A model generated the notes under the pieces. The model ran no database searches. It saw only the letters and a list, made by a program, of their open reading frames with translations, and was not told the DNA's origin. A program made the position numbers and the translations under genes. Positions 1-9,185 of a stretch of 64,000 nt of DNA are shown piece after piece. Every line of letters begins with the position of its first letter. The first letter of the stretch is position 1. Source of the DNA: Nannocystis sp. RBIL2 (GTDB taxonomy: Bacteria; Myxococcota_A; Polyangia; Nannocystales; Nannocystaceae). Location: positions 1,698,151 through 1,762,150 of the forward strand of contig NZ_JAPNJW010000002.1 in assembly GCF_026626745.1 (NCBI RefSeq). The letters run 5' to 3'.

Positions 1-319
1 GATGCGCGGCCAGCCGGAGGTTGAGCGGCGGATCGCGGGCGAGCAGACGATCGGCGGCTTCGACGACGGCAGGCCCGGACGGGTCCTTCTCGTGAGCGGC
101 CTGCACCGCGTCCCACTCGCCCTGGAAGGCCGGATCGACGCGGCCGGGATCGACGGTGCGCGTCGCCTGTCCCGCCGGACCGACGGCCTGCGATCCTCGA
201 CAGGCGCCGAGCACGGCGACCACCACCGCGGTGTGAAGGAGCGCTCGTCCGAGCGGACCTCCGAGCAACTTGTGGGGGCCCGGCGCTCCCGGTCGCAATC
301 GTGCGGGCAAACGGCTCAT
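1..319 (-). CDS. Partial lipoprotein, start inside window, C-terminus cut off
   Basis: A reading frame on the minus strand starts with ATG at 319 and stays open to the window edge (106 codons visible). The N-terminus has a basic stretch followed by a hydrophobic segment ending in VVVAVLGAC, a good lipobox, so the product is probably a lipoprotein with Cys near residue 39. The remainder is hydrophilic and includes EWDAVQAAHEKDPSG. It is divergent from the TPR gene at 440, and the 120 bp between them should hold both promoters. No family is recognised. The codon pattern and signal peptide support a real gene, but the end is missing. Confidence 0.6.
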   Translation of the reverse strand, partial: MSRLPARLRPGAPGPHKLLGGPLGRALLHTAVVVAVLGACRGSQAVGPAGQATRTVDPGRVDPAFQGEWDAVQAAHEKDPSGPAVVEAADRLLARDPPLNLRLAAH

Positions 320-439
320 GGCTGGCGAGCATACGCCGGCCGCGTCGACGGGCCCAAGCAATCGGCCATGCGTCCGCGGCGACCTCGTCCGCGCGAGCGC
401 CGTCCGAACCCTCGCACGCCGTGCTATACGAAGCGGACC

Positions 440-1939
440 ATGTCGATCGGCGACGGGGAAGACCTCGACGACTCCGGCTTCGGCGAGACCAGCCGTTACG
501 CGGCCCACCTCGATCGCGGCTGGTCGCTGCTCGATCGCGCCGACTTCGAGTCGGCGCGGCAGTCGGCGCTGCAGGCCCAGCGGATCCGCCCCGACGCGCC
601 GGACGCCGCGGTGCTGCTCGGCGCGATCGCACTCGCGGAGGGTGACCCGGTCGAGAGCCTGCGCTGGTACGACCAGGCGATCGAGCTCGATCCCGACTAC
701 TTCGAGCCGTACGCCGCGGCCGCGCAGATCGCCCTGTTCGACCTCGGCGACGCCGCGCGCGCCCTGCAGTTCTGCGACGACGGCCTCGGCGTCGAGTCGG
801 TCAGCGCCATCGACGCCCTCGACCTCGAGCTGCTCGGGGCCGAGTGCCTGGTCTCGCTCGGCCGCGACGAGGAGGCCCGCGCCCGCCTCGACGCCCTGCG
901 CGAGCACCCGCTGTTCTCCGCGATCCTGCGCGCCTCGTTCGAGGCCGCCGACGCCGAACAGGGCGAAGAGGACATGTCCTTGAGTTCATCCTCGTCGGAC
1001 CTCGAGCTCGACGGCTCGGTCAAGCGACGCCGCCGCCGCCCGATCGCCCGCGAAGAGGTCGAGGAGCACGACGACGAGGACGAGGACGCCGGAGACGCGG
1101 CCGAGGCGGCCGAAGCGGCGGAGGCCGCCGAAGCCGCCGAAGCCGCGGAAGCCGCAGTAGCCGAGCTCGACGAGGACGAGGACGGCGAGCCGCTCGACGA
1201 AGAGGAGCGCAGCGCCCAGGTCCAGCGCGTGTTGCAGTTCATCCTGCGCATGTGCCGGCTGTGGCTCGACCTCGGCGCCCCCGAGTCAGCGCTGCCCGCC
1301 CTGCGCGCCGCGGCCGAGCGCTTCCCCAACAACGGCGACGCATGGCACCTCCTGAGCGAGGCCGAGTACGCCCGCGGCGACGCCCGCGCCGCCTGCCACG
1401 CCGCCTTGCGGGTGTATCGGCTCGATCAGCAGCACGCGCCGCCGAAGTGGTTGCCGAGCCCCGCGCAGCTGCACCGTAAGGTGGTGCAGATCCTGAGCGC
1501 CTGCCCCGACGAGACCCTGCGCGAGCTGGGCCAACGCCGCGCCGCGCTGGTGCTGCTGGTCCACGAGGTGCCCTCGCTCGAGCTGGTGCTGGAGGGCGTC
1601 GATCCGCGGATCAGCGCGCTGAGCCTGGCGACCCGCGGCGGCTCCGACGACGAGCCGCCCGAGCTCACGGGCCTGGCGATCTACCGCCGCAACCTGGTCC
1701 GCCTGGCCCGCTCGGCCGAGCAGTTCGACCACGAGCTCCGCTTCGCCGTGCTCGAGGAGCTGGCCAACTTCTTCCAGCTCAGCGACGCCCGCCGCGAACG
1801 CCTCGGCCTGCCGCCGCTCGCCGCCGACCTCGACTACGTCGACGACGAACCGGCGCCCCCGCCCCCGCCCGCTCTCGAAGAAGACGAGCCCGCGGCGCCC
1901 CGCCGGCGCCGCCGCAAGAAGAAGCGCATGCACTCCTGA
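440..1939 (+). CDS. TPR-repeat protein with Ala/Glu-rich linker and basic tail
   Basis: The 499-residue product begins with MSIGDGEDLDDSG. Tetratricopeptide-like helices span about residues 20-110 (for example ALQAQRIRPDAPDAAVLLGAIALAEGD and WYDQAIELDPDYFEPYAAAAQIAL, split by normal TPR spacing), and a second TPR block follows around residues 255-330. Between them is a low-complexity Ala/Glu run and an acidic stretch; the C-terminus is proline-rich and ends in an Arg/Lys cluster. TPRs mediate protein-protein contacts; no catalytic motif is seen and no signal peptide is present, so it is probably cytoplasmic. The frame is open upstream to position 2, but the ATG at 440 is where TPR-like coding begins. 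A GGACATGTCC palindrome at 970-979 encodes EDMS in frame. Confidence 0.85.
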   Translation: MSIGDGEDLDDSGFGETSRYAAHLDRGWSLLDRADFESARQSALQAQRIRPDAPDAAVLLGAIALAEGDPVESLRWYDQAIELDPDYFEPYAAAAQIALFDLGDAARALQFCDDGLGVESVSAIDALDLELLGAECLVSLGRDEEARARLDALREHPLFSAILRASFEAADAEQGEEDMSLSSSSSDLELDGSVKRRRRRPIAREEVEEHDDEDEDAGDAAEAAEAAEAAEAAEAAEAAVAELDEDEDGEPLDEEERSAQVQRVLQFILRMCRLWLDLGAPESALPALRAAAERFPNNGDAWHLLSEAEYARGDARAACHAALRVYRLDQQHAPPKWLPSPAQLHRKVVQILSACPDETLRELGQRRAALVLLVHEVPSLELVLEGVDPRISALSLATRGGSDDEPPELTGLAIYRRNLVRLARSAEQFDHELRFAVLEELANFFQLSDARRERLGLPPLAADLDYVDDEPAPPPPPALEEDEPAAPRRRRRKKKRMHS

Positions 1940-2686
1940 GGTGCGCGTAGCGACGAGGCCTCGTCGCGCGGCGCGGGACTTGCTGCGCAAGAGGACGCTC
2001 CGACCTTGCGGCCTCGCGTCATGGCGAAGCGGCGTCGCCTGACCGCTGCACCGCAGCTCGTCGCCTCGGCGGCGGCGTCGGCTTGGTCGCCTCGCCGGCC
2101 AGGTCGCTCGTCGAGGTCGCAGCATCGTCGTTCTCGACGAGCCTCGTCGCCTCGCCGGCCAGGTCGCCAGCGATCCGCTGCATCGCTCGTCGAGGTCGCA
2201 GCATCGTCGTTCTCGACTCTCGTCGTCGCCTCGCCGGCCGACTGCGCTCATCGGTCTCACGGCTTCTCGTCGACACCGCCCTCGTCACCTCTTCGACATC
2301 TGCGTCGGCCGCGTCGGCTCGACGTCACCGCCTCGACGTCGCCCTCGTCCCTCATCCGCGTCGACCTTTGCCTCGATCGGCCGACTGCGCTCATCGGCCT
2401 CACGACTTCTCGTCGACATCGCCGTCGACCGCCTCGACATCGCCCTCGTCCCTCATCCGCGTCGATCTTCGCCTCGCCGACCGACTGCGCTCGTCAGAGT
2501 CACGGGCTCCTCGACCGCACTCGCCGCTCGCTCGTCGACATCCGACATCACGACCGGCGCAATGACGAGGTCATCGACGACCTCGAGCAGACCTCGCTCG
2601 TCCCACTGCGACGATGGCGAACTGCCCGCGGTCTCCTGTCCTCGAGGACAGTTCAGCCCAGCCGCTCACCGCGCGAGCGTCGGGGC
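1940..2686. repeat. Gene-free interval built of degenerate direct repeats
   Basis: No credible gene. The stretch lies between two converging genes and consists of C/T-rich, TCG-rich degenerate repeats. A 34-bp sequence starting CGCTCGTCGAGGTCGCAGCA is present identically at 2105-2138 and 2184-2217. A motif GCCGACTGCGCTCATCGG occurs at about 2237 and 2390, with a diverged copy at about 2480. A roughly 38-bp block near 2332-2369 recurs at about 2432-2469. A copy of the dispersed palindromic repeat lies at its right end. Confidence 0.75.
2634..2655. repeat. Palindromic 14-bp-family repeat, CTGTCC-TCGA-GGACAG
   Basis: A perfect hairpin with six-base arms and a TCGA loop (2636-2651). It lies about 30 bp after the stop codon of the minus-strand FHA gene, so it could act as a transcript end structure. 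It belongs to the dispersed family with unit ACATGTCC-N4-GG. Confidence 0.7.
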
Positions 2687-3466
2687 TCAGGGCCCGCCGA
2701 ACGCGTCGGAGAACTCGGCGATGGTCGACATCAGGCCGCGGGGCACGTCGACGCCGTCGCGGGCCATCTCTCGCAGCGTGCGCTCGTAGTCTTCGAGGCC
2801 GGTGCCGGGGATCCGCGTGATCCGGTCGAGCGCGCCGCGGAGCTGCTCGATGATCTCGTCGGGCATCAACCAGCCGTGCACTGCGTGCAGGCGGAACACG
2901 CGGTCGAGCCACACGCCCGAGGATGACTTTTGGGCCAGGGCGATCAGGCACACCACGCACGACTTCGCCGTGGGGTGATCGACCGGCACGCTCGAGCCCA
3001 TGAGCTGATTGGTCAGCGCGAGCGCGTAACGCTCGGCCTCCTTGATCTTGCCCATGTTGAGGCTCTTCTGGACCAGCTGGCTGATCAGCGAGGGGAACTG
3101 GGTCTCCTCGTGGGGGCCGATGGTCTTGCGCAGGCTGTCCATCGGATCGTCGACGGGCGCCTGGCTGGCGTCGCTGATGATGGCGATGACCTCGCGACCG
3201 ATCTTGAGGTTGTCACCGTGCACGAGCTGCGTCTTGACGCGGCCCGGCAGACGCTGCCCGTTGAGGAACGTGCCGTTGCTGCTGTCGAGATCCTCGACTT
3301 GCAGCTCGCTGGCGGACACGTGAAGGCGCGCGTGGTAGCGCGAGGTCAGGTCGTCGTCGAGCGTGAAGAAGCAGTCGCTCATGCGCCCGACCAGGTGGGA
3401 CCCAGTGGGGAGGGACAAGGTGCGCCCCCCGAACTTGATCTTGAACTGCGGCACCGCGGCGCCCAT
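2687..3466 (-). CDS. FHA-domain protein
   Basis: The 259-residue product has an N-terminal forkhead-associated domain (about residues 7-95), which binds phosphothreonine peptides. The conserved residues are visible: GR at 27-28, SRYHA at 42-46 and SSNGTFLNG at 62-70. The remaining ~150 residues are helical, with no known domain. No signal peptide or membrane segment is seen, so it should be cytoplasmic and is likely to read Ser/Thr-kinase signalling, which is abundant in myxobacteria. It starts with ATG at 3466. It is transcribed in the same direction as the lipoprotein genes upstream, but 123 bp separate them. Confidence 0.9.
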   Translation of the reverse strand: MGAAVPQFKIKFGGRTLSLPTGSHLVGRMSDCFFTLDDDLTSRYHARLHVSASELQVEDLDSSNGTFLNGQRLPGRVKTQLVHGDNLKIGREVIAIISDASQAPVDDPMDSLRKTIGPHEETQFPSLISQLVQKSLNMGKIKEAERYALALTNQLMGSSVPVDHPTAKSCVVCLIALAQKSSSGVWLDRVFRLHAVHGWLMPDEIIEQLRGALDRITRIPGTGLEDYERTLREMARDGVDVPRGLMSTIAEFSDAFGGP

Positions 3467-3589
3467 GGTAACGCAAGTGCCGGGGCGCCCCCAAGCCTCA
3501 CCGCGCTGCTCCAGGCCCCCAGGCCCCGTCGCCCGGGTGGCGGCACTCCCGCCCTGCCCTGCTCGCGGGACCCGCCGAGGCCGGCGTTC

Positions 3590-6500
3590 CTAGCGGACCA
3601 GGAACCGCACGTCGGGCTCCACCTGGCCACCCGCGAGGGTCACACGGACGACCTGGCCGCGGGTCGTCCCACCCGCGCTGTCGACCACGAACACGGTCGA
3701 CAGCTCGGGCGCGTTTACGATCCGCGTCGGCCCGGTCAGCGTTACGCTGGCCGTGACCACGTTTGCGTCGTAGGGCGCATAACCCGCCTTGGTCCCGAAC
3801 GCCTCGCGGGCCCGGCCGGGGATCCGCGAACGCTTGAACGCGGTGAACTCGGCCGGCCACAGCGCGTCGTCGGTGCCCGGGATCGGCGCAGCGAGGTCGA
3901 GCAGGCTCGTCAGGTCGAGCACGATGCTCATCATCGGGTTGCTGTAGCGGATCGCCGGGACCGGGCGCTGGCCGTCGTCGGGCGGGCCGTACTTGAAGAA
4001 GTGGTAGATCGCGTTGGGCGTGTTGCCGTCCAGCGCCGCCGGTCGCTCGACGTCGATGAAGCAGGGGTTCGGCGCCCCCCCGTCCGGTCGCTCGTCGCCC
4101 GCCGGGCAGCTGGGGATCGGCCACAGCGCGTTCTGCCGCATGTCGGCCTCGTCCTCGCCGATGCGGATCCGGCTCGTGAGCAAGTTGGAGACCTCGGGAT
4201 CTTCGTAGCACTCGCTCGAGTCCGGATCGGCCTTCACCTTCTGCGGCAGGAAGTCGTACGGGCCGCGGACGATGAAGCTGTTGCGCGCGAGCACCTGGTA
4301 GCGGATGAGCTCTCGGAAGCACTCCGGACCCGGGAGCGGCGTCAGGGCGCAGTCCTCGTCGGGCCCGCACGGACGCTTGCACGCGCCGTCGATGCACAGC
4401 GGGTAGTCGGGCGCCTGCGCGGCGCAGTCGGCGTGTAGGTTGCAGCCGTTGTCGGGCTGCTCCGGCGCGCACGCCAGCCGGCTCTCGCACTCGATGAAGC
4501 CGGGGTCGCCGATGAAGCCGTAGTCCGAGGCGCAGCACGGGAGCGCGCCCTCCTGGCCGCAGTTCGGCTCGTCGTTGGAGCGGGCGCAGGTCGGCTCGCC
4601 GTCGATGATGCGACCGGAGACGAAGTCGCCGCGGCACAGCGCCTCGCGCTCCTCGTCGGTGACCGGCGTCGACGCGCTCGTCTTCTCCTGCCGCATCATC
4701 ACGTACGAGTCGACCGGTCGGTCGAGCACCTGCAGCCACAGCTCCTGCTGGAACGCGCGGGTGATCGCCCACTCGCGCCGCGCCGCCCCGCAGTCGTCGC
4801 GCAGGAACGGCCGGCACATCTGCAGCAGATCCTCGCGCGAGGCCCCGTAGGCCACCTCCGACACGCACAAACCCGGCGAGCCCGCGGGCGCCTGCGGGTC
4901 GAGCAAGCAGTACTGCCCGGCGCCGCAGTCGGGGTCCTGGTTGCAGCCGAGGATGAACAGCTTGTCGCCGCCGAGCACGCCGCGCTCGCAGAACTGCGCG
5001 GTCTTGTCGACCAGGCGAGTGTCACCCGCAGTGGTGCTGAGGCAGGTGCCGCCGGCCCAGCCCGGCTCCTCGCACAGGAGCTGGCCGCTCGCGCTGGTGG
5101 TGCCCGGGATCTCGCCCTCCCAGAAGAGGTTCCAGGTCCCGCTCACCCACGCCGAGTAGTCGCGCACCACGGCGCGGACGACGTCGTTCTCGTAGAGGCC
5201 GGACGCCACCACGTCGTCCTCCTCTTCGGTCTTGGCCAGCCGGTCCTGCTCGCGCTCCGACACCGGCGGCGACAGAGCCGGCCCGATCTGCTCGCAGTAG
5301 CCCGTCGACTCGCCCTCGCTCAGGAGGCAGCGGACGTCGTCGCAGTCGTTGTCGTTGTTGCAGGCGACGCGCGTCTCGTAGGCGCGATCGATCCGCCGCA
5401 GGCTCGGCGACAGCGTGCGCGTCACCGTGGGATCGGCGATCCCGTTGGGCAGCAGGCGCTCGGGGACCTTGTCCTCCATCCGCGGCAGCGCCTCGATCGT
5501 GGTGGTCGCCAGCGTCGGGTCGACGTTCGGCCACAGCGAGTGCGGCGGGATCTGGGCGTCCATGATCCCGAGGTAGTCGTACGCGGTGCTGATCCGGCGA
5601 TCGTCCTGGAACTGGTCGAACACGCCGAAGACCAGGCGACCGAAGCTGGTCGAGGCCACGCCGACCACGCCGGGCCCGGTGAACGGCGACGAGATGGCGC
5701 GGCCCTCGGCCGACGCCTCGGCCGTGTCGGCCGTCGCCGACGGGCAGCGATCGTAGCTACCGCCGGCGGCCGAAACCTCCGCCGAGCTGTACCACTTCTG
5801 GAACGTCCAGTCGGTGATGAGCGAGCCGTTCGGCCCGCGGATGCCCGGCCCGCGCGCGAACGGTCGCCGATCCGGCGGGTTCTCGCCCGGGAACTCCGCC
5901 GGGTGGCAAGCCGCGGCCGTCACCACGGTGGGATCGACCTGCGTGTCGCACTCGCTGCCGAGCTCCGTGCGGTTGGGGCTGAACTCGCGCCGCACCACGC
6001 GGGTCGAGCCGTCGCCTGCGATCACGTAGAGGAACTGGTAGGGCTCCGGATCGGGATCGGGCCCGCTCGCCATCAACATCGGCGGCGTCGGGCGGATCGC
6101 CGAGATGCCCTGCGCCGCCGTCAACTCGAACTCGAGCGGATCGTCGGTCCACGTCTTGCCGTCGTAGCGGAGCTCGTAGATGTTGTCGGACCCGAGCCCG
6201 CCGACGTACAGCGACACGTCCTGGACCTCGAGGTCGGCGAAGTCGACGCAGGCGGTCGGATCGGCCGGCGGGGTCACGAGGGCCATCGCCAGCGGGTACA
6301 TGCCGTCCGGGTCGCCGGGCGGCGCGCTGGCCAGCGCCGCGGCGTAGTCGGGATCCTCGAACTGCTCGGCGCAGTCGATCGGGCACACCGGATCGGCGCC
6401 GGTGTCGACCACGGTGATCGCGTCGTTGTTCGGGTCGCGCACGAACTGACGGCTCTGGAGGATCCGCTGCGTCCGCAGGTCGACCTCCGCGATCAGCTGG

Positions 6501-7174
6501 CACGACGGGAACGTGACGTACACGCTGCCCGGGTTGGCCGGGTCGCAGCCCTGGCGCGGGTCGCCGGTGTTGCTCAGGTCCGGCGGCACCGCCAGCACCT
6601 GGCCCGGTCGGGCGCCGAGCGGCGTGCCGTCGGCGCGGCGCGGCACCACCGTCGACACGTAGGCCGCTGGATCTTCCTCGGGCGGCTCCTCGAACGCGTA
6701 CGACGCCAGGCCGCTGACGTCGAGCACGCTGAGGTCGCAGCTCCCGAGGTTGCCCGACACCGCGAAGCAGCCCGCCTGCAGGCCGGTCGTGACCGTCATG
6801 CTCGACGGCACCTCGCCCGCGCTGATGAGCTGGGGCCCCGGCGCGCCGATGTTCATGTCGATGACCGAGCCGGCGCAGCGGCTGAACATCGCGATGTCGT
6901 TGCGCTCCGAGTTGGCGACGAAGCCGACCAGCCGCAGGTCGCCGCACACCGACTCGGACACCGCGTCGGAGCACAGCTCGAGCGACTGCGGCGTCAGGTC
7001 GCCGTTCGCCTCCTGGCGGACGCACGCGAGCGCGACGTCCAGCGGGCGGTCGAGCACGCGGTTGGGGATGACCTGGTTCTGGCGGTTGCCGCAGCTCGTC
7101 CCGCCGGCGGCGAGCACGACGAGCGTGGCGATGGCCGGGAGGTGTAGACGCGTGGTGGCGAAGCGGCGGGTCAT
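3590..7174 (-). CDS. Large Cys-rich secreted lipoprotein (1194 aa)
   Basis: The N-terminus MTRRFATTRLHLPAIATLVV followed by LAAGGTSC is a lipoprotein signal peptide with the lipidated Cys near residue 28. The mature part is long and acidic, with many Cys pairs between about residues 610 and 960 in EGF-like spacing (for example CNQDPDCGAGQYC and CNLHADCAAQ). The N-terminal half has beta-propeller-like segments such as QFLYVIAGDGSTRVVRREF. It starts 4 bp after the stop of the upstream beta-propeller lipoprotein (7179-9155), so the pair forms an operon and may function together at the cell surface. No catalytic family is recognised. Confidence 0.85.
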   Translation of the reverse strand: MTRRFATTRLHLPAIATLVVLAAGGTSCGNRQNQVIPNRVLDRPLDVALACVRQEANGDLTPQSLELCSDAVSESVCGDLRLVGFVANSERNDIAMFSRCAGSVIDMNIGAPGPQLISAGEVPSSMTVTTGLQAGCFAVSGNLGSCDLSVLDVSGLASYAFEEPPEEDPAAYVSTVVPRRADGTPLGARPGQVLAVPPDLSNTGDPRQGCDPANPGSVYVTFPSCQLIAEVDLRTQRILQSRQFVRDPNNDAITVVDTGADPVCPIDCAEQFEDPDYAAALASAPPGDPDGMYPLAMALVTPPADPTACVDFADLEVQDVSLYVGGLGSDNIYELRYDGKTWTDDPLEFELTAAQGISAIRPTPPMLMASGPDPDPEPYQFLYVIAGDGSTRVVRREFSPNRTELGSECDTQVDPTVVTAAACHPAEFPGENPPDRRPFARGPGIRGPNGSLITDWTFQKWYSSAEVSAAGGSYDRCPSATADTAEASAEGRAISSPFTGPGVVGVASTSFGRLVFGVFDQFQDDRRISTAYDYLGIMDAQIPPHSLWPNVDPTLATTTIEALPRMEDKVPERLLPNGIADPTVTRTLSPSLRRIDRAYETRVACNNDNDCDDVRCLLSEGESTGYCEQIGPALSPPVSEREQDRLAKTEEEDDVVASGLYENDVVRAVVRDYSAWVSGTWNLFWEGEIPGTTSASGQLLCEEPGWAGGTCLSTTAGDTRLVDKTAQFCERGVLGGDKLFILGCNQDPDCGAGQYCLLDPQAPAGSPGLCVSEVAYGASREDLLQMCRPFLRDDCGAARREWAITRAFQQELWLQVLDRPVDSYVMMRQEKTSASTPVTDEEREALCRGDFVSGRIIDGEPTCARSNDEPNCGQEGALPCCASDYGFIGDPGFIECESRLACAPEQPDNGCNLHADCAAQAPDYPLCIDGACKRPCGPDEDCALTPLPGPECFRELIRYQVLARNSFIVRGPYDFLPQKVKADPDSSECYEDPEVSNLLTSRIRIGEDEADMRQNALWPIPSCPAGDERPDGGAPNPCFIDVERPAALDGNTPNAIYHFFKYGPPDDGQRPVPAIRYSNPMMSIVLDLTSLLDLAAPIPGTDDALWPAEFTAFKRSRIPGRAREAFGTKAGYAPYDANVVTASVTLTGPTRIVNAPELSTVFVVDSAGGTTRGQVVRVTLAGGQVEPDVRFLVR

Positions 7175-7178
7175 CGGG

Positions 7179-9155
7179 CTAGCGCTTGTAGGGCGTTTGC
7201 AGGCCGACGCGGGCGATCTCGGCGAAGCGCGTCGGGCGGTCGCGGGCGATGTCGATGACGCTGACGGTCGCGTCGAGGGTGTTGCCGACGTAGAGCAGCT
7301 GGCGCGCCCGGTCGACCACGATCGGGTGCGGGCCGGCGCCAGTGGCCACGTTGGCGACCACGCGGAAGCCGGACAGGTCGATGATGAACACCTCGCCGGG
7401 CGTCGGGCACGACACCGCCGCGTACTCGTTGGCGCCGTCCTCGAACAGCGCCATGCGGCTCGGCCCGCTGCACAGCTCGACCAGGCCGGCCGACTCGTCG
7501 CGCGTCTCGCCGCGCTCGTCGACGCTGGTGTCGACGAACAGCAGCGCGCCCGGGCTGCTCTGCACCGCGAACAGGCGCCGGCCGTCGCGCGAGAAGGCGA
7601 TGTCGCCCATCTGCCCCGAACCTTGCGGCACGGTGAAGCCGACCGCCGACGTGAACCCGGCCGAGAAGACCTGCGGCGTGCACAGCAGCGCCCCCGGCTC
7701 GCCCGCCTGCACCGGCTCCGGCGCGTCGATCCGCTCGCCCTCCTGGTCGATCGGGAAGCCCTCGTCGTCGAGCCGCGGATCGCCGATGCACACCTGATCC
7801 TCCGTCGGCAGCGCCTCGTCCGGGGTCAAGCGGGCGAAGAACAGGCCGGTGCGGAAGCTGCTGTAGATCAGCGGGCGCCCGCAGTCGACCGGCTCGCCGT
7901 CGGCGTCGGTCGGCACCTTCGTCACGTTCGGCACCTGCGAGCTGCCGGGCACACATGGCCTTTCGGCCATCCCCCACCCGCCGCCGCCGAGCGACTCGCC
8001 GATCAAGAACACCGACCGCGCGTCGACGATCATCGGCTTCGTCCCCGGCGGCACCGGCTCGGGCTCGGGCGCGCTGCCGGTCGTCGTGCTCGTCGCGTCC
8101 GTCGTGCTCGTCGCGTCCGTCGTGCTCGTCGCGTCCGTCGTGCTCGTCGCGTCCGTCGTGCTCGTCGCGTCCGTCGTGCTGCTCGTCGCGTCCGACGTGC
8201 TGCTCGTCGCGTCCGACGTGCTCGACGTCGTGTCGGGCTCGCCGGTCGTGTCGTCCGGGTTGGCCGGCAGCTGCCCGCCGACGGGGTACGCCAGATCGAT
8301 CAGCACCACCTCGGGCGTGGTCGCGAACGTCACGAGCGCCCAGTTGCGCAGCTTCGACACCAGGATGTTCGACGGCTCGGGCCCGATGCGGCGGTTGTCG
8401 CCGTCGTCGAACGGGTAGCGCAGCGCGTGCGCGTCCTGGCCCGAGCGGGCGCAGCGGCCCTCGTCGAACAGGTCGGTGGTGCCCTGCCCGCACTCGAACT
8501 TCAGGTCGGTCGGCGCCAGCGGTCGCTGCGGGTCGAACGGCTTCATGCCGCCGGACAGCTCGACCCACGTCACGCTCGGGTCGGCCTTCACCGTCGCCAG
8601 CAGCAGCGCTTCCTTGGCGTTGCGGCTCCACCCGGCGAGCGCCGTGATGAAGCTGCCCATGCGCACCGACAGCGGCCTGTCGGCCACGCCGTCGCCGTCG
8701 TCGTCGCCGATGCGGGCGACGACCTGCGTGTCCTCGCACTCGATCACCTGCGGGCGGAAGGCCGCGTGGCGACAGGGCGTCTCGGCGTCGATCGGCGCGC
8801 CGATGTCCTGGACGGTCTCACGGATCCCGCAAGGATCGGCCTTGGCGGCGGCGCTGCAGGTGCCGTCGTCGACCTTGTGCAGGCACAGCTGCGGGCAGTT
8901 CATCCACGCGTGGAAGAAGCGGTCGAGATCGACGGCGACCAGCGAGCCGGCGTTGTAGGCCAGGTTGCTGTTGGCGTTGGCGACGAACAGCCAGCGCGCC
9001 GCGTCGTCTTCGGGGACCCGCGGGTCGAGCGTGAGCGCCGCCGGGAAGTAGATCCCGGCGTCCTCGGCCGAGATACCTTGATTGCGCCGCTCACAAGCGC
9101 TCAGCGCGGCGAGCACCGCCAGCGCACACGCGAACGCAGACTTGGGGCGCGACAT
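7179..9155 (-). CDS. YVTN-type beta-propeller lipoprotein with Thr/Ser repeat linker
   Basis: I place the start at the ATG at 9155, giving MSRPKSAFACALAVLAALSAC, a standard lipoprotein signal; a start 10 codons upstream is possible but extends the n-region without need. The ~658-residue product ends in repeats such as QLLYVGNTLDATVSVIDIARD, typical of YVTN/YNCE beta-propellers. A simple linker of (D/S)ATSTT repeats lies near the middle, coded by a microsatellite at about 8084-8225. A copy of the dispersed palindromic repeat lies at 7953-7970. It is followed after 4 bp by the 1194-residue lipoprotein and preceded by recO, 30 bp away. Confidence 0.85.
   Translation of the reverse strand: MSRPKSAFACALAVLAALSACERRNQGISAEDAGIYFPAALTLDPRVPEDDAARWLFVANANSNLAYNAGSLVAVDLDRFFHAWMNCPQLCLHKVDDGTCSAAAKADPCGIRETVQDIGAPIDAETPCRHAAFRPQVIECEDTQVVARIGDDDGDGVADRPLSVRMGSFITALAGWSRNAKEALLLATVKADPSVTWVELSGGMKPFDPQRPLAPTDLKFECGQGTTDLFDEGRCARSGQDAHALRYPFDDGDNRRIGPEPSNILVSKLRNWALVTFATTPEVVLIDLAYPVGGQLPANPDDTTGEPDTTSSTSDATSSTSDATSSTTDATSTTDATSTTDATSTTDATSTTDATSTTTGSAPEPEPVPPGTKPMIVDARSVFLIGESLGGGGWGMAERPCVPGSSQVPNVTKVPTDADGEPVDCGRPLIYSSFRTGLFFARLTPDEALPTEDQVCIGDPRLDDEGFPIDQEGERIDAPEPVQAGEPGALLCTPQVFSAGFTSAVGFTVPQGSGQMGDIAFSRDGRRLFAVQSSPGALLFVDTSVDERGETRDESAGLVELCSGPSRMALFEDGANEYAAVSCPTPGEVFIIDLSGFRVVANVATGAGPHPIVVDRARQLLYVGNTLDATVSVIDIARDRPTRFAEIARVGLQTPYKR
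8084..8225. repeat. 18-bp microsatellite inside lipoprotein gene
   Basis: Tandem copies of an 18-bp unit (GTCGTGCTCGTCGCGTCC on the plus strand) repeated about five times, followed by diverged 24-bp and longer variants. On the coding strand this gives DATSTT-type repeats of the surface linker. Unit length is a multiple of three, so copy-number change would alter linker length without a frameshift. Confidence 0.85.
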
Positions 9156-9185
9156 CGGCGGGACCCTAACACAGCCGCGCGGCAC

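Noticed and set aside
2006..2926. Plus-strand coding gene of about 300 codons
   Set aside because: Its product is Arg/Ser-rich low complexity arising from TCG repeats, and it overlaps the FHA gene in antisense.
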